The position numbers and the translations under genes are program-made. Below the pieces are notes generated by a model. That model made no database searches and was not told the origin of the DNA. It was given only the letters and a program-made list of their open reading frames with translations. A DNA stretch of 64,000 nt. Source: Timema cristinae (Eukaryota > Arthropoda > Insecta > Phasmatodea > Timematidae). The stretch lies in the NCBI GenBank assembly GCA_039000515.1, contig JBCFYV010011135.1:4761339-4825338 (forward strand). The letters run 5' to 3'. Shown one piece after another: positions 47,457 through 57,795 of this stretch (the stretch's first letter is position 1; every line of letters starts with the position of its first letter).

Positions 47457-47945
47457 TAAGATATAAGTGATACTCAAAGGACCGTGGTATCTCGGGGGGG
47501 GGGGGGGGGGGGGAGGAAGGAAGATTTTTTTTCTTATAACCCCTTTAGCGTGTATGCTGTTTTCAGGACAGCGGTATCTCCGGGAGTGTATAGAGGTAAT
47601 TATCGAACGTGCTTCTCGAGGGTGGGACGGTTCAGGGGGAGGGTGTGTTATGATGAATTTGGGAGGATTCTCAGGAAGGGCGCACGTGTGTTTTTGTTCT
47701 CTTTCTCTATCAGAATATAGTCTTAACACAGGACCGCGTGGTATCTCAGGGGGTGAGCGCAGGAAGTGTTAATCTTTTTTTCTTAAACCCCTATAGCATG
47801 TATACGGTTTTTTCAGGATGGGTGGTATCTCCAAGGGGGTGTAGAGGGGGTGTAGGTTATCGATCGAGGGATGGCGGTGTGAGATGTTTCGGGGGATGAA
47901 TTGGGTGGGGCCAGCGACTCTCGCGCACGGATGTGCTCAGAGGGG
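47457..47945 (+). repeat. Polinton left terminal inverted repeat
   Basis: It begins TAAGATATAAGTGATACT and pairs with 59868-60337. It is itself two related units about 252 bp apart: GGACCG.GGTATCTC at 47479 and again at 47731, each followed by CTTA.AACCCC.TT/AT, TGTATGCTGTTTTCAGGA and GGTATCTCC. It contains a run of about 23 G (47494-47513 and following). The ORFs called here are by-products of the G-rich repeat. Confidence 0.88.
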
Positions 47946-49539
47946 GGTGGGCGCTGAATATGCCCAAGGGGAGATATTCATTTGTGCGTCATTTATCCTG
48001 GAGGTTGACAGATGTTTTCTTGAGATTCATTTCAATCACGCAAGATTAAACAGGGTGTCATTGAAATTGTATGGGATAGTGTTAAAGGCGTTTGTGGATC
48101 GCACGCACAGTGTGCCTTAATACCCGGTGCCCCCTCCCTCTCAGACTTAATCGTGTTGGCGAACGACTCCCTCCGACACGATTGTCATTGATCCTGGATG
48201 AAACCAGTCGGTAATAATCTTTAGGACGTGTGTAAACTTAGGCAGGTAATATTTATACGACGTATGAGTTATTGATCCTCCAGGTTAACAGATGGGTTCT
48301 AGGACTGTAATGATTTGTACTCTTTTTCTCTCGCATGTGCATGGTGCAATATTTAAGCTTTAACGCCGGGTGTGTCTCGGTCTTAATCACACGGTCTTAA
48401 TCGGGTCGCCCTATATGCCCTATCGACGATAAGAGATATATAGTACCCGGTATAGTCAATACTCTACCGTGGTACCATTACTCTATAAGTGAGCAGGCAT
48501 CTACTTCCTCCCAACTGTGAAGAGAGAGACATCGATAGGTACTACCCCTCCATCTCTACAAAGAAGTGTGTCTATAGACATATAGTGTAAGTGTAAGTGA
48601 TTAAGAAAAACATTAATGCAGTGTGTTAAAGACATATAATTAAGAGAATATTAATGTAATTATGTAACGATGTATATTCATGAATGAGAGAATTTTTTTT
48701 CAGGATCTACAACTTTTTCACTCTTGTCTAAATAAGAAGATAAAAAATGAATGTAGTGATTCTGAGAGACTTGAGAAAATATTAATGTTCCGAAGCATAT
48801 TCATGATTATTTTTTATCATTTTCTGTAACATTTTCATTATTGACTAAAGAAGAAAAAAGTAATTTAGTATGTATATGTAAAAGAGTATATCATTATATT
48901 CATTAAATATAATTATTACAAAGGTATTGTGTGTTTATTTATTATTTTTTACCCCAAAAAACAAAGTAATAATCATCCATTCTTTTTATTTAAAAAAGTT
49001 GATACATTCTTAGACTTACACTCTAAATGATTAAATACATTTATTTCTAAAGGATAAAAAAATGTTGGATATATTCTTAGACTTATACTCTAATTGATTA
49101 AATACATCTCTTTCTAAAGAATACAAAGTAATAATCTTAAAAAAACACATGATATTACATTTCAAATACATTAAAAAAATTAAGGAGTATCCAAGAAGGA
49201 TCGATGAAAAAGTTAACAAAGCCTTTTTGATCTAGTGTATCTGGCTTAAATTGCCCGTTCAAATACAAGTCCTTCGTATAGTGAACGAACAGTTTCTTTT
49301 CACGCGCACACACCCTTTACTTTATAAACCCATTCAAGGTCAGAAAAAAGTCGTACTGTCTAAATAGTTAAGTTTACACCATGGTTTGCTGCCTCCAGAC
49401 CACATTCTACCTTCTACAAGGTCAGCCGGAGAGTCGTTCTTCAAGCATCGATGCTGGATGAAGATTTTTCAAGAGTAAGGAGGTTTGATAATGAGAAATT
49501 AGCACTAGTTATTGCAGATAAAACGGTCTGTGTATTCCT
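47946..49539. other. Left interior of the Polinton; no gene recognised
   Basis: Mostly AT-rich. A 25-base phrase around GATCCT(G/C)(G/C)AGGTT.ACAGATG occurs twice (near 47997 and 48271). On the minus strand 49200-49300 reads as a short protein-like stretch (DLYLNGQFKPDTLDQKGF) with no start or recognised family. A polymerase gene, normally over 3 kb in intact elements, cannot fit here. Confidence 0.5.
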
Positions 49540-50204
49540 TTACACATCCTTTGACTCGTCTTGTAGCTTCTTCTTCGTAGACTCCTTGACCACTTCCTCT
49601 GAAGTTTTAATTTTCTTTCCGACCATACGTTTAGAAGCATCAGTAGTTTTCTTCTTTCTGAGCGTGTCAACCTCGTCTTGACCGCAGAAACATGATAGCT
49701 TATCGAAATGATCAAACTTCGTATCGTTCTGTATCGCACTCTTAGCCAGATCACAAATGTTTGTCCGATCAAACTTAAAACTCTTAAACCATTCATGGAG
49801 TAGTCGGACATTTTCTGCAGCGCACGGGTAGATAGTACCGGAATGGGTGGAACACTTATATACGTCATGCAGATTTTTAAGCTTACTCAGGGAAGGAAAA
49901 CCAAGATCGCCTAGCTCGTAAAAGTTGTACTTGTCACTATCGACGTCGATGACACTGTAGCCAAGTCACCTTCTCCGTTCCTTTAATATAGATCGATGGT
50001 CATGATGTGTACCGCTCTAGATGAGAAATTATGATAGAAGAAGATTGAGTACTGTACTTCTACATCATACCAAGACAGTCCGTGATAATAATCGGTTACC
50101 CAATTTACATTTTTCCTACTCGATACGAAGAGTATGTCGATTTTGAACGGTGGAAGAAACTTGTAGATGGCTTCGTCAAAAGTTTCGAAATGTAGAACGC
50201 CCAC
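49540..50204 (-). pseudogene. Unrecognised Polinton protein, basic C terminus
   Basis: Two consecutive minus-strand frames look like one gene. The first (50204-49983) starts MGVLHFETFDEAIYKFLPPF and ends at a TAA. The second, open from 49965 to a TAA at 49542-49540 without its own start, reads VIDVDSDKYNFYELGDLGFP, then contains HSGTIYPCAAENVRLLHEW, a pair of cysteines (SCFCGQDE), and a lysine-rich C terminus. The second frame is more protein-like than the overlapping 119-residue ORF at 49868-49509, which has an unnatural composition. Together they would be about 215 residues. It directly follows the major capsid gene in the same orientation. I do not recognise its family, so it may be specific to this lineage. 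It is broken by at least one frameshift or stop. Confidence 0.5.
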
Positions 50205-50229
50205 CTACTTGAAGATGAATACTCGCTCC

Positions 50230-51318
50230 TCACTCGAGTACCCTTGCACATCGATCAACATACTGCTCAATACGAGAACAATGATGCATCATTATGATGT
50301 AATCTTGCTGACGTCGGCTTGAAGGGTAATAGCGGACCACTCTATCGTGTATGATGAGACAAAACGCCTTGGTGTTTGCGGGGATATTTTCCCCTGTCTC
50401 GAACGTTATACGACACGTTACCATACCGTCCTTGAGAGTATCTTCCTGTCGGCTGGCATCGAACACGATGTTGAGTGCGTGAGACTTGAAATGGGAAGGG
50501 TCGAGTAAAGGTAATGGCGCTTGTTCCGTAGTACGAAGTCTGAAATTGGCATAGTCTTTGTATAATTTCTAGAAGGAATCGTGTTTAAATTCCAAGTTCA
50601 TATCCTCGTAAGGGTACATGATAGAATTTAGGAAGAGTTTAGCATTACGTAAATTACAATGATCGAAAATACTTCTATCTGCAGCCGTCGTATTGTTGCG
50701 TCCCACCTGAAGAGCGAAAACCACGTAACGAAGTTTTCCATCAAAGTTGACGTTCTCACAGTACAATCATGTTAAATAGAGGTAGGTACGTTAGGGTACT
50801 CGTACAATTCCCAAGTACGGAAAGGTGGCTCGATGATCCTTCCACTCTTGATGAAATTAAGCAGGTTGAGACGATTAATATCATCGGTCATTATATGCGG
50901 TACAAGCTATAATAATTTACTTAAATCGCTCCTAGAATGTGTCTCTGCGGCAGAGGAGGTCTTTTTGTAAAGCGTTGTTGTCGGTGGTCAAACTAACGAG
51001 TACCAGTTCTTGTTTCACATTGATCAGTATTGGAGAATAGTCTTCAAAAAATCCTAGTATGAGACGTAAAGGGACGCATACGTCAAAGATGCCTGCTTCT
51101 GCGTGCACATGCACTCCTTCAAGCCTCCAACCCGCGTTTGAAACATGAGTCTGCTCACCATTCCTCATAGATAGATAGTTTTTAAGCTGAGTCGAAATGC
51201 CTACATCTCTCGATTGATCAATCTCCACCTCATTGATCTCATAGGCGATTCTTGAGAATAGATGAAAACTTCCGTTATTAAGAATCCTTGAAGTACTTCC
51301 GGGTTCCCCCATATTCAA
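50230..51318 (-). pseudogene. Double-jelly-roll major capsid protein, broken
   Basis: Minus-strand fragments follow the order of the double-jelly-roll major capsid protein of Polintons (about 350 codons here). The N-terminal piece (51318-50932) includes YEINEVEIDQSRDVGIST and VPLRLILGFFEDYSP. A middle piece in another frame (about 50891-50775) includes INRLNLLNFIKSGRIIE and TWELYEYP. The next piece (50766-50569) includes RSIFDHCNLRNAKLFLN. The C-terminal piece (50466-50230) includes ITFETGENIPANTKAF and LIIHDRVVRYYP. The visible breaks are a TAG at 50934-50932, a frame change before and after the middle piece, and a TAG at 50571-50569. In this family the protein forms the hexon-like shell of a putative virus-like particle. 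This copy cannot give a full protein. Confidence 0.8.
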
Positions 51319-51625
51319 AAGTAGTCGTCCTTTGATATGTATAGAGAGAACGGTGAGATAACGTGTACAGTCATTTTTGTTTGGATAGATATCCTAAGAT
51401 TGTTCCCATTAGCTAACGGTCCAGGAATATCCTAGGCGTAGGAATGATACTGGAAACTGGTCAAGGCCGTATCGAAAGCGGCAGAGTCTCAATGTTCAGA
51501 ATATCCATGGAAATATCAATTATATTCGTAACGAGTAACCTAAACGTCTTAAATAGAGTTTATTTGCAGGTGTTAACGTTTTCACTATTCTTCTATCGAT
51601 GTTTCGAGGAAGACGTCATCTCGTT

Positions 51626-51967
51626 TTATCTAGTACGAGTCCCATCTCCGCCGACTCGTTTCAGATGTAGACGTAGCGATATCGTCTCGTCTCTAAGGTT
51701 GACGATAAACCCTCGTTCTCAACAAGTCGTACCGCGATATACTCTATTACTCATTTCGTTACCGGAAGGTAAATGATACCGTTCGGCGCTTCCACTATCT
51801 TATAACCCGGCGGGACGGTCATGCTGAACTCGTGCATAGGTATGACTCGGTTCTGCGTTGACATAAGACCCGCTAGCGAGACTACATTCTACGCGGATCA
51901 CGTTCACGTGAAGGATATTACGGTATTGGTTGTAACGGTTCCTCACATGGACCCTCTCCTCCGATAT
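51626..51967 (-). pseudogene. C-terminal part of the penton-like minor capsid gene
   Basis: Minus-strand frames from 51967 down to a TAA at 51628-51626 carry, in order, ILHVNVIRVECSLASGSYVN, then in a second frame TVPPGYKIVEAPNGIIYLPV, then in a third VNLRDETISLRLHLKR. These match the expected C-terminal half of the protein whose N-terminal half is at 54506-54045. The two halves are separated by about 2.08 kb. At least two frame changes occur within this half. Recognition is from knowledge of the family, not from a search. Confidence 0.6.
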
Positions 51968-54044
51968 TTAGCCTGACCCACTAAATAAATGATTTGTCTA
52001 TTGTGGAAGCATGCCCACAGGAGTCTGATACTTTGTGGGTGCGTGACATTAACGGTGCCTACTTCCACCACGTGGTGCTACGGTACATCCTAAAGCGCTA
52101 TGAACTATCCGTGGCCTGCGTGAGAACCTGATCTGTGAACTGTGGTTGAGTTTTATGAGAAGAGTTTAAGTCAGTGTTTCGCGGTACGGATTCATGTGTG
52201 TACGTTTGTTGGACTTGAACGCCTGGGTTGTGAAGAACCTCTGTCTCCACGAGGAGGATTTGGAGCGAAGTTTTGTGGCAGGGGTAAGGTAGACGTATTC
52301 ATATTTATTAATCCTTATCATATGTACGGTCTATTTCAACGTTCAGTGATTATATTCTGGTAATGTTTAAATAGTTGCACCCGTTCTAATGGGATATTAG
52401 TGAAATAATGGGCCGGTCGGGAAGGGGGAAAACTACTTGGAGGGAGGCTGAGTGATATTAAAACTCCCCTTCAGTGATTAAGTTAAGGGTTAATTAGGTT
52501 AATGACATTCTTTCTAAACGGTAATATGTTACCAATTGGTGTCTGTAATGGACAGCTATGTGGTAATGTTTTGGGGATCAATTTATGTGATAACAACTAG
52601 TTTGATTGATCACTTATATTTTTTCTAATTACTATAGAATAGAATTATATTGATCACTTATATTCTTTCTAATTCCACTACTGGTATGATAAATACATAA
52701 TGAGTCAGAACATTTTATGTACATGTAAATGAATGCAGCTAGGGGTTATAGTTATGTAAATAATATATTTACGTTCAATACTTAAGCTTGTTATTACGAT
52801 ACTCATATTACCAGACAGTTTTGGAGCAGTAAATAAGAATTTGGAGTCCTATAAAGTTGGGAGCTTTGAATGTTAGTGGTATTTATAACTTCTGAATGTA
52901 CGGTTAAATTGTATTGATCTTTGTAAAGAGAGGTTATATTTTTGGTTGGATCCATTCTACATATATATATATGGGGTTTGTAGGGTCTTGGTTCGACGTC
53001 TGGGGTCGGGAGATTGGTTCCCGGACTGTGTACGGTCAACCACGGACTACATCAGCAGTACTCCTTCACTGGTTGCATACCCGGGGCTAGTGGCCGGAGG
53101 CACTCACGAGTGGACTGACCAACTGGACACCCCTGAGGTTCCACGTGGAATGTATGATTACGCGCAGGACGCGCAGAGACCGCTAAGTGCTATATTTTTG
53201 TTCTTTTTTCTCGCAAAGACGATGGTATCTGAAGATTAACTTTAGATGGCACTATTTTAGAAAGTGACTGTTGTGCTATTGTAAAGTAGCGTTAGATTTA
53301 GTTGAGATGTGCACTTTAATTTTTTTGCAGTGGCCACTCGCAGCTCCCAATGTTTATATTTCCTGAAGTATGTGTAAAGTCAATAAATCTTTTTCCGTGA
53401 TAAATTTGTGAAGTAGTTACTATTTATTTTAAACTAACCTGTTAATGTTCCAAATTATATTTTCACTATTTAAATAATTATATGCTTCACACATTCTATT
53501 CATGCTTAGAACTTGAATCTATTGTCTAATGAAATTAAGACGAAGGCTTAACCAAACATTTAATTGGAAATATGTTAACTAGAATAATTTGTGAATTTAA
53601 AATTGAGATAAGGAATAATTTTTTATATAACCTGATTTTTTTTTTGTGTAAGCCTTCCTGGCTTATTGAACAATATTTGTTTTGTTAACTATGACAGTGA
53701 CCCTAGAAACCCATTTTCCGGGGTTGGGATAGCTCTCATCTATATTAGGAAATATCAGGTATGACAGATTTGATCATGGTAAACCCATGAAGGCCTATGG
53801 GTTTAATGGGGAACCTCGTTGCCTTTCAAGCAGTTTATCCCTGACCGAGAGGTCCCTTATTTGTCCTGTTCTACTTTCCAAGGGTGTGTGTTGAACTTTA
53901 TATCTACATATGGCGACTGAACGAATTTCCTCGTTAATGTTCAGGCTCACTATCGCCAACGAGGTGGCGCCCAACAATCAACATTCTCCTGGGTCGACCT
54001 TGAATGTAGGGTGACCATTACCAATAGCTATATGACCACGCCCT
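51968..54044. other. About 2-kb sequence that splits the penton-like gene
   Basis: This lies between the two halves of the minor capsid gene and gives no Polinton-like protein. The ORFs at 52142-52363 and 52946-53239 (plus) are not recognised. An AATAAA lies near 53382, after 53260-53390, which has the feel of a transcript 3' end. 52380-53000 and 53240-53650 are AT-rich. Target duplications at the borders were not found. It is probably one or more later insertions, not a gene of the element. Confidence 0.5.
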
Positions 54045-54506
54045 TCACTGATGCGACGCGGGAGGTGACATGGTAGATATGTGCGTCTTCCCCGCAGGAA
54101 GAATGACGTAGTAGAACCCTAGCAGGGATACGAACGTACCAGGTCGGGTAAAGTCAATCGGCCTATTGCAAGTGATATAACTCTTTAAAGTGCAAGAGTC
54201 ACAGATGATTGAGAGCTTCACGCTACTCGGGACTTCTCTTCGAAAGAATCGGTCTAATACCTCAAGTTCATAAGTACCGTCTAATACCTCAAGTTCATAA
54301 GTACCCGGAAGGACTGTATACTCCAAACCATCGCAATAAAATTTATTTTTACGTTCGTTGATGTTAGGTAAGGAATTTAAAGTTGCCAGATTGCTCAGTC
54401 CAATGAACCATTTTTCTTTACGGTTCTCTTCTCCGAGCAGGATATGTGGGAAGTAATTCTCCGTCAGAATCGAACTCTGACCCGTCAGTGTAAGCGTCGT
54501 AGACAT
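54045..54506 (-). pseudogene. N-terminal part of the penton-like minor capsid gene
   Basis: This 153-codon ORF begins MSTTLTLTGQSSILTENYFP and includes WFIGLSNLATLNSLPNIN. That layout is characteristic of the single-jelly-roll minor capsid (penton-like) protein of Polintons, which caps the vertices of the particle. A 27-bp exact duplication at about 54251-54304 repeats nine residues (GTYELEVLD twice). The likeness to the family stops just after SLLGF (near 54118). The remaining residues to the stop look like foreign sequence, consistent with the break at the 51968-54044 insertion. Confidence 0.7.
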
Positions 54507-54524
54507 ATTTACTAAGATCGAACT

Positions 54525-54880
54525 TCAGCGTGAGTATTTAAGAAAAGCTAAACAAATATGGCTGCAAAAAACTGTCCAGTACTCTTGATACCGTGTATGA
54601 TTGTAGGTGATAGGTATTCCCCCGAGATATCGGACTAGTTCAAGTGGTGGTTTGAGATAACCGAAACTATCGAAGTATTCCACTTGCTCACCGATTTTCT
54701 TATACGCCTCCCAATGAGTGCCTTACCGCTATCGTTATCGATATTGATGATGGCACTCTCTATCTTCTAAGGTGGACCGCTTGGTAAAGCGTCCCTCGCA
54801 AATACTCCCCTAAAGAAGGGGAATTTTAAATCTTTAGCGTACTTTCGCAGATAAGTTTCAGTAAGAGCCCGTTTAGGTAG
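54525..54880 (-). pseudogene. Adenain-like cysteine protease, broken
   Basis: No long ORF is left, but two minus-strand frames give the protease in order. From 54880 the first reads LPKRALTETYLRKYAKDLKF then PFFRGVFARDALPSGPP, meets a TAG at 54769-54767, and goes on with ESAIINIDND. A frame change near 54717-54724 leads to the second frame with THWEAYKK, YFDSFGYLKPPLELVRYLG and FCSHICLAFL, and a TGA at 54527-54525. The catalytic His is in THW (codon 54716-54714) and the Cys in FCSH (codon 54566-54564). In relatives the Cys is followed by Gly; here it is Ser. The enzyme would mature capsid proteins in the family. The gene abuts the preceding one: the stop TGA at 54883-54881 overlaps an ATG. 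Confidence 0.75.
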
Positions 54881-55245
54881 TCATTTTTTCGAGTAAGGTC
54901 GTAGATATATCCCTTTTACCATGGCGATAGCCTCGAGCGTACGATTATGACTATGAGCCTTGTTCAATTGTTTCGTATTCGCCTTCTCACTTTGTACAGC
55001 CTTCGTGATTCCCACGGCTCCTCCAGAGACGGCCCCAAGCGCGGTGATCAGAGGTAGTAAAGGTAGGATTCAACCCTCTTCCGGTGAGTAGTAGTAGAAC
55101 GCCGTTTATTAGTACCCCGTTGATGACGGGAACCTTTCTTCTTCAAACCTGGTCCTATCTTGACATTAGCTTTAATCATGTTGGCAACAGCCCACGCGGC
55201 AGCTTTCTCAATCAGCTCCGAGCAGGTGCGAGTAATCTTTTCCAC
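54881..55245 (-). pseudogene. Small basic core/minor virion protein (pVI/pX-like), frameshifted
   Basis: The first frame (55245-55048) starts MEKITRTCSELIEKAAAWAV and is followed by a strongly basic tract (GLKKKGSRHQRGTNKRRS). Around 55070 the sensible frame changes. A second frame from 55069 reads ILPLLPLITALGAVSGGAV, a hydrophobic segment, then GITKAVQSEKANTKQLNKAH and ends SKK at the TGA of 54883-54881. A basic region followed by a hydrophobic helix is usual in the small protein encoded next to the protease in Polintons, likened to adenovirus core or minor capsid proteins. The role is inferred by position and composition only. Confidence 0.55.
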
Positions 55246-55482
55246 GCTTTCTCGATAAGTTCACGAGCTGCAGTATGACGTCACGCAAGATCTTTCCCCT
55301 TGGAGTGGACGATATCGTGTTCCATACAGTAACAATCTAACTCGTTTATTCCGGGATCACCTCGTTTCAATCGTTTTACCAACTTAGTTCCTGGTCCGCA
55401 CTACTGGTATACAGGTATATGTACCTTGAACGGCAGATTATTGATTATCTTATCCAACAATCCTTCTCCCCTTCTTTGCTTC
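55246..55482. promoter_or_regulatory. Divergent intergenic region of the Polinton
   Basis: This short gap separates the leftward and rightward gene blocks. Both likely start here, so it probably held a bidirectional promoter. No clear TATA box or repeat was found, and parts may still be the frayed 5' ends of the neighbouring genes. Confidence 0.35.
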
Positions 55483-56224
55483 ATGACACGTACTGATTCG
55501 TATTTATATAGGCGCGTACATTATATAGTCGAACTAGTTGACATGCGGCTCGAGAAACGGACAGACTCTTTAACTGTACGCAACAACGATAACGATGCGG
55601 GTAGATAATTACCTCAGAGACACGGTACGCTGTTATCTGATACTATCCGTTGCATCATGTGCGGACCTTCGAATTGCGGTAAAACAAACGCATGGATCAG
55701 TCTGTTGGAGGAACCTAACGGTCTACGCTTCAAGAACGTTTACGTTTAATCTTAATTCGTTATACCAGCCCAAGTATCAACGTTTATCAAAGGTTCTTTC
55801 TCTCGTCTATTTCCCTTATTCTGAAAACGCGGAAATTATCCCACCGACCGAGGCCAAACCAGACTATGTATTCATTTTTTACGACGTTGCTTGCGATAAA
55901 CAGTTTACCATACAGGCTTATTTCAGTATGAGGAGACATAAGGCTATAGATTGTTTCTATCTTTGTTATACATACTCGCGCATCCCGAAACAGATGTTGA
56001 GAGATAACGTCAACCTTCTTATCCTTTTCAAGATGGACGATACGAACCTGAGACACGTTTATGACGAACACGTGAACATGGATATGACGTTCTAAAAGTT
56101 TAAGTAGGTATGCTCGCTGTGTTGGAAAAACAATAAGTACTATTTTCTAGTGTTGAACAAAGATCTCGAAATTAATAAAGGACAATATCGATACGGGTTC
56201 GATACCTTTATCTTGCACAATTGA
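55483..56224 (+). pseudogene. DNA-packaging ATPase (FtsK/HerA-type), broken
   Basis: Rightward pieces give a packaging ATPase of the Polinton type. An N-terminal piece from the ATG at 55483 meets a TAA at 55606-55608. The same frame goes on with LPQRHGTLLSDTIR and the Walker A box GPSNCGKT (55663-55686), then WISLLEEPNGLRFKNVYV. A frame change near 55735-55750 leads to YQPKYQRLSKVLS, a Walker-B-like FIFYDVACDKQ (near 55880), and FYLCYTYSRIPKQMLRDN with NLLILFKMDDTNLRHVYDEH. Two more stops (TAA 56093-56095, TAG nearby) precede the natural-looking end YRYGFDTFILHN with TGA at 56222-56224. In the family this motor loads DNA into the capsid. The copy is dead. Confidence 0.78.
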
Positions 56225-56257
56225 CATGAACGTGTACTCAGTCCGCGATAAGACATC

Positions 56258-56881
56258 ATGTCGTCCATATCTAAATTCGGTCATAGTCTCTACAAGTATA
56301 GATCTATCGTTGAGACGGAAGGAAATCTGACTCTAACCTCTCAAGGGTATTACAATGCTAGATTGATGAGGATCGTCAACGTCGAGACGCTCATCGCATA
56401 TAAGGATGTCTGTAACAAGTCTTACGCCGATATGATGGATGCGAGATATAGTAACGAGCAGATACTAGCTCTCAACGCGGACAAAAGCGCCATCAAAAGG
56501 CAAATGGACTCGTTGATCGAGAGCTTGGAGCACAGTCGAATAAAATACACCCACTTTGAGAAGATTAGTCGTCAAGGGACGGAGGAGGTGTGGAAAATGT
56601 CTCGTCGTCATGAAGATCGTCTCAACGAGAATAAAACGGTGCTCGTCACTTTAGGTGCGAAGTTGCTAAGGCTAGAGGAGTCGTTCGCGATACAACAAAC
56701 CATTTACACAGAATTGAACGATATGATTGCGAGAGGTATACTATCCGTAAAGGTGAAAGAAGCTTATCGGTTTTACGATGTGGGCGGCTTAGTTTCGCAA
56801 AACATAGATATGCCCTCATTACCTTCAGACGTGGCACCTAAGCTTATTTATGTAGACTCATATTTGCTTGTTGAATCTTAA
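56258..56881 (+). CDS. Conserved Polinton protein of unknown function, 207 aa
   Basis: An uninterrupted frame from ATG 56258 to a TAA at 56879-56881. It starts MSSISKFGHSLYKYRSIVET and has a long, charged helical middle (residues about 75-160) with heptad-like spacing, likely a coiled coil, then a C-terminal part with GGLVSQNIDMPSLP. It has no signal peptide or membrane segment. It begins 33 bases after the ATPase, in the same direction, suggesting co-transcription. I take it as one of the conserved but uncharacterised Polinton gene products; a fibre or scaffold role would be a guess. It is one of few genes here without a visible break. Confidence 0.65.
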   Translation: MSSISKFGHSLYKYRSIVETEGNLTLTSQGYYNARLMRIVNVETLIAYKDVCNKSYADMMDARYSNEQILALNADKSAIKRQMDSLIESLEHSRIKYTHFEKISRQGTEEVWKMSRRHEDRLNENKTVLVTLGAKLLRLEESFAIQQTIYTELNDMIARGILSVKVKEAYRFYDVGGLVSQNIDMPSLPSDVAPKLIYVDSYLLVES

Positions 56882-57047
56882 ACCTATCAACGGCACTCCT
56901 TTCTAGTTGTCCAAAGATGACACTATATCTTTCATGAGAGAAAAACGCTCGACGACACCTCAGATTTTATACGTCGAATTAGGTTTTACTTACGTTTAGA
57001 TATAACGAACCGTTTCTTCATCGTAAGAGACATTTGCACCTTGCACC

Positions 57048-57762
57048 ATGTCAACGAAGGTCACGGAGGATATCATAAACGCAAGTAAGATTTTTAAACG
57101 AGTCCGAGTACTTCGTAAAGGAAACATTCAAACCTATCACAGATCCTCTAAGAAAGATGGCGAAGACGCTCGCCGAACCCGAACTGAAAGAGGAGGCGGA
57201 AGTTTCACCTGAGAGATTGCAAAACAGACATCTAATGGAGACTTATCTTTATTCGTCTCAAGCATATTCCGATAATACCTACGGAGTCCGTCATGAAAGT
57301 ATTATCGACCAAGCTTGGAGATACCCGTACGTATTCGGCGAGAGTTATGGCACAGTACTTTTTAACAACATGACGGTGCCGTATACCCAAGGGCTATTAG
57401 AATTACTTTTCAGAAGAGCACCCACGCATTATACTAAGGAGGATCTGAAAGTATAAAAGTCCATGCTCGAAGAAACAAACGCGCATCGATTGAGAAACGA
57501 CACGTACGCACGTATCAAGATGCGCGCAGGACTAAAGTATTCGTTAATAATCAAACCTATGTTCGAGGAGGAGCTCGAGGGTGACGGTTTATACAAGATG
57601 GAAACAGTAAGAGGGGTCGATTATACCTATTGGGACGATCCCAACGAATTGGTCGATCGATTAAGACTCTTGCACGCATCTACCGAGGCCGGACATTCCA
57701 CTCACGAGAACGAGATCGTTTCTATCATTGAGGAATTACGTGAGGCCGAAATCATCGTATAA
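57048..57762 (+). pseudogene. Conserved Polinton protein of unknown function, two breaks
   Basis: A likely start at ATG 57048 (MSTKVTEDIINASKIF) runs into a frame change near 57095-57100. The next frame reads SEYFVKETFKPITDPLRK through the ATG at 57157 and continues with SIIDQAWRYPYVFGESYG and QGLLELLFRRAP to a TAA at 57454-57456. The same frame resumes with MLEETNAHRLRNDTYARIK and ends with TYWDDPNELVDRLRLLHAS and SIIEELREAEIIV at 57762. The WDDPNELVDRLRLL block is very typical of an uncharacterised protein encoded next to the integrase in animal Polintons. Full length would be about 238 codons. One frameshift and one stop make it a probable pseudogene. Confidence 0.65.
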
Positions 57763-57795
57763 AGACATTCATCTCATCCGTATTTTATCATAATC

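Noticed and set aside
47409..47772. Glycine/arginine-rich and proline-rich ORFs at the Polinton left end
   Set aside because: Overlapping readings of the G-rich terminal repeat; the same ORF types appear at the right terminal repeat.
49509..49868. 119-codon minus-strand ORF in the Polinton
   Set aside because: Its composition is unnatural and a different frame over the same bases gives a more protein-like sequence that continues upstream.
51444..51776. 110-codon plus-strand ORF
   Set aside because: It is antisense to the better supported C-terminal penton-like fragment.
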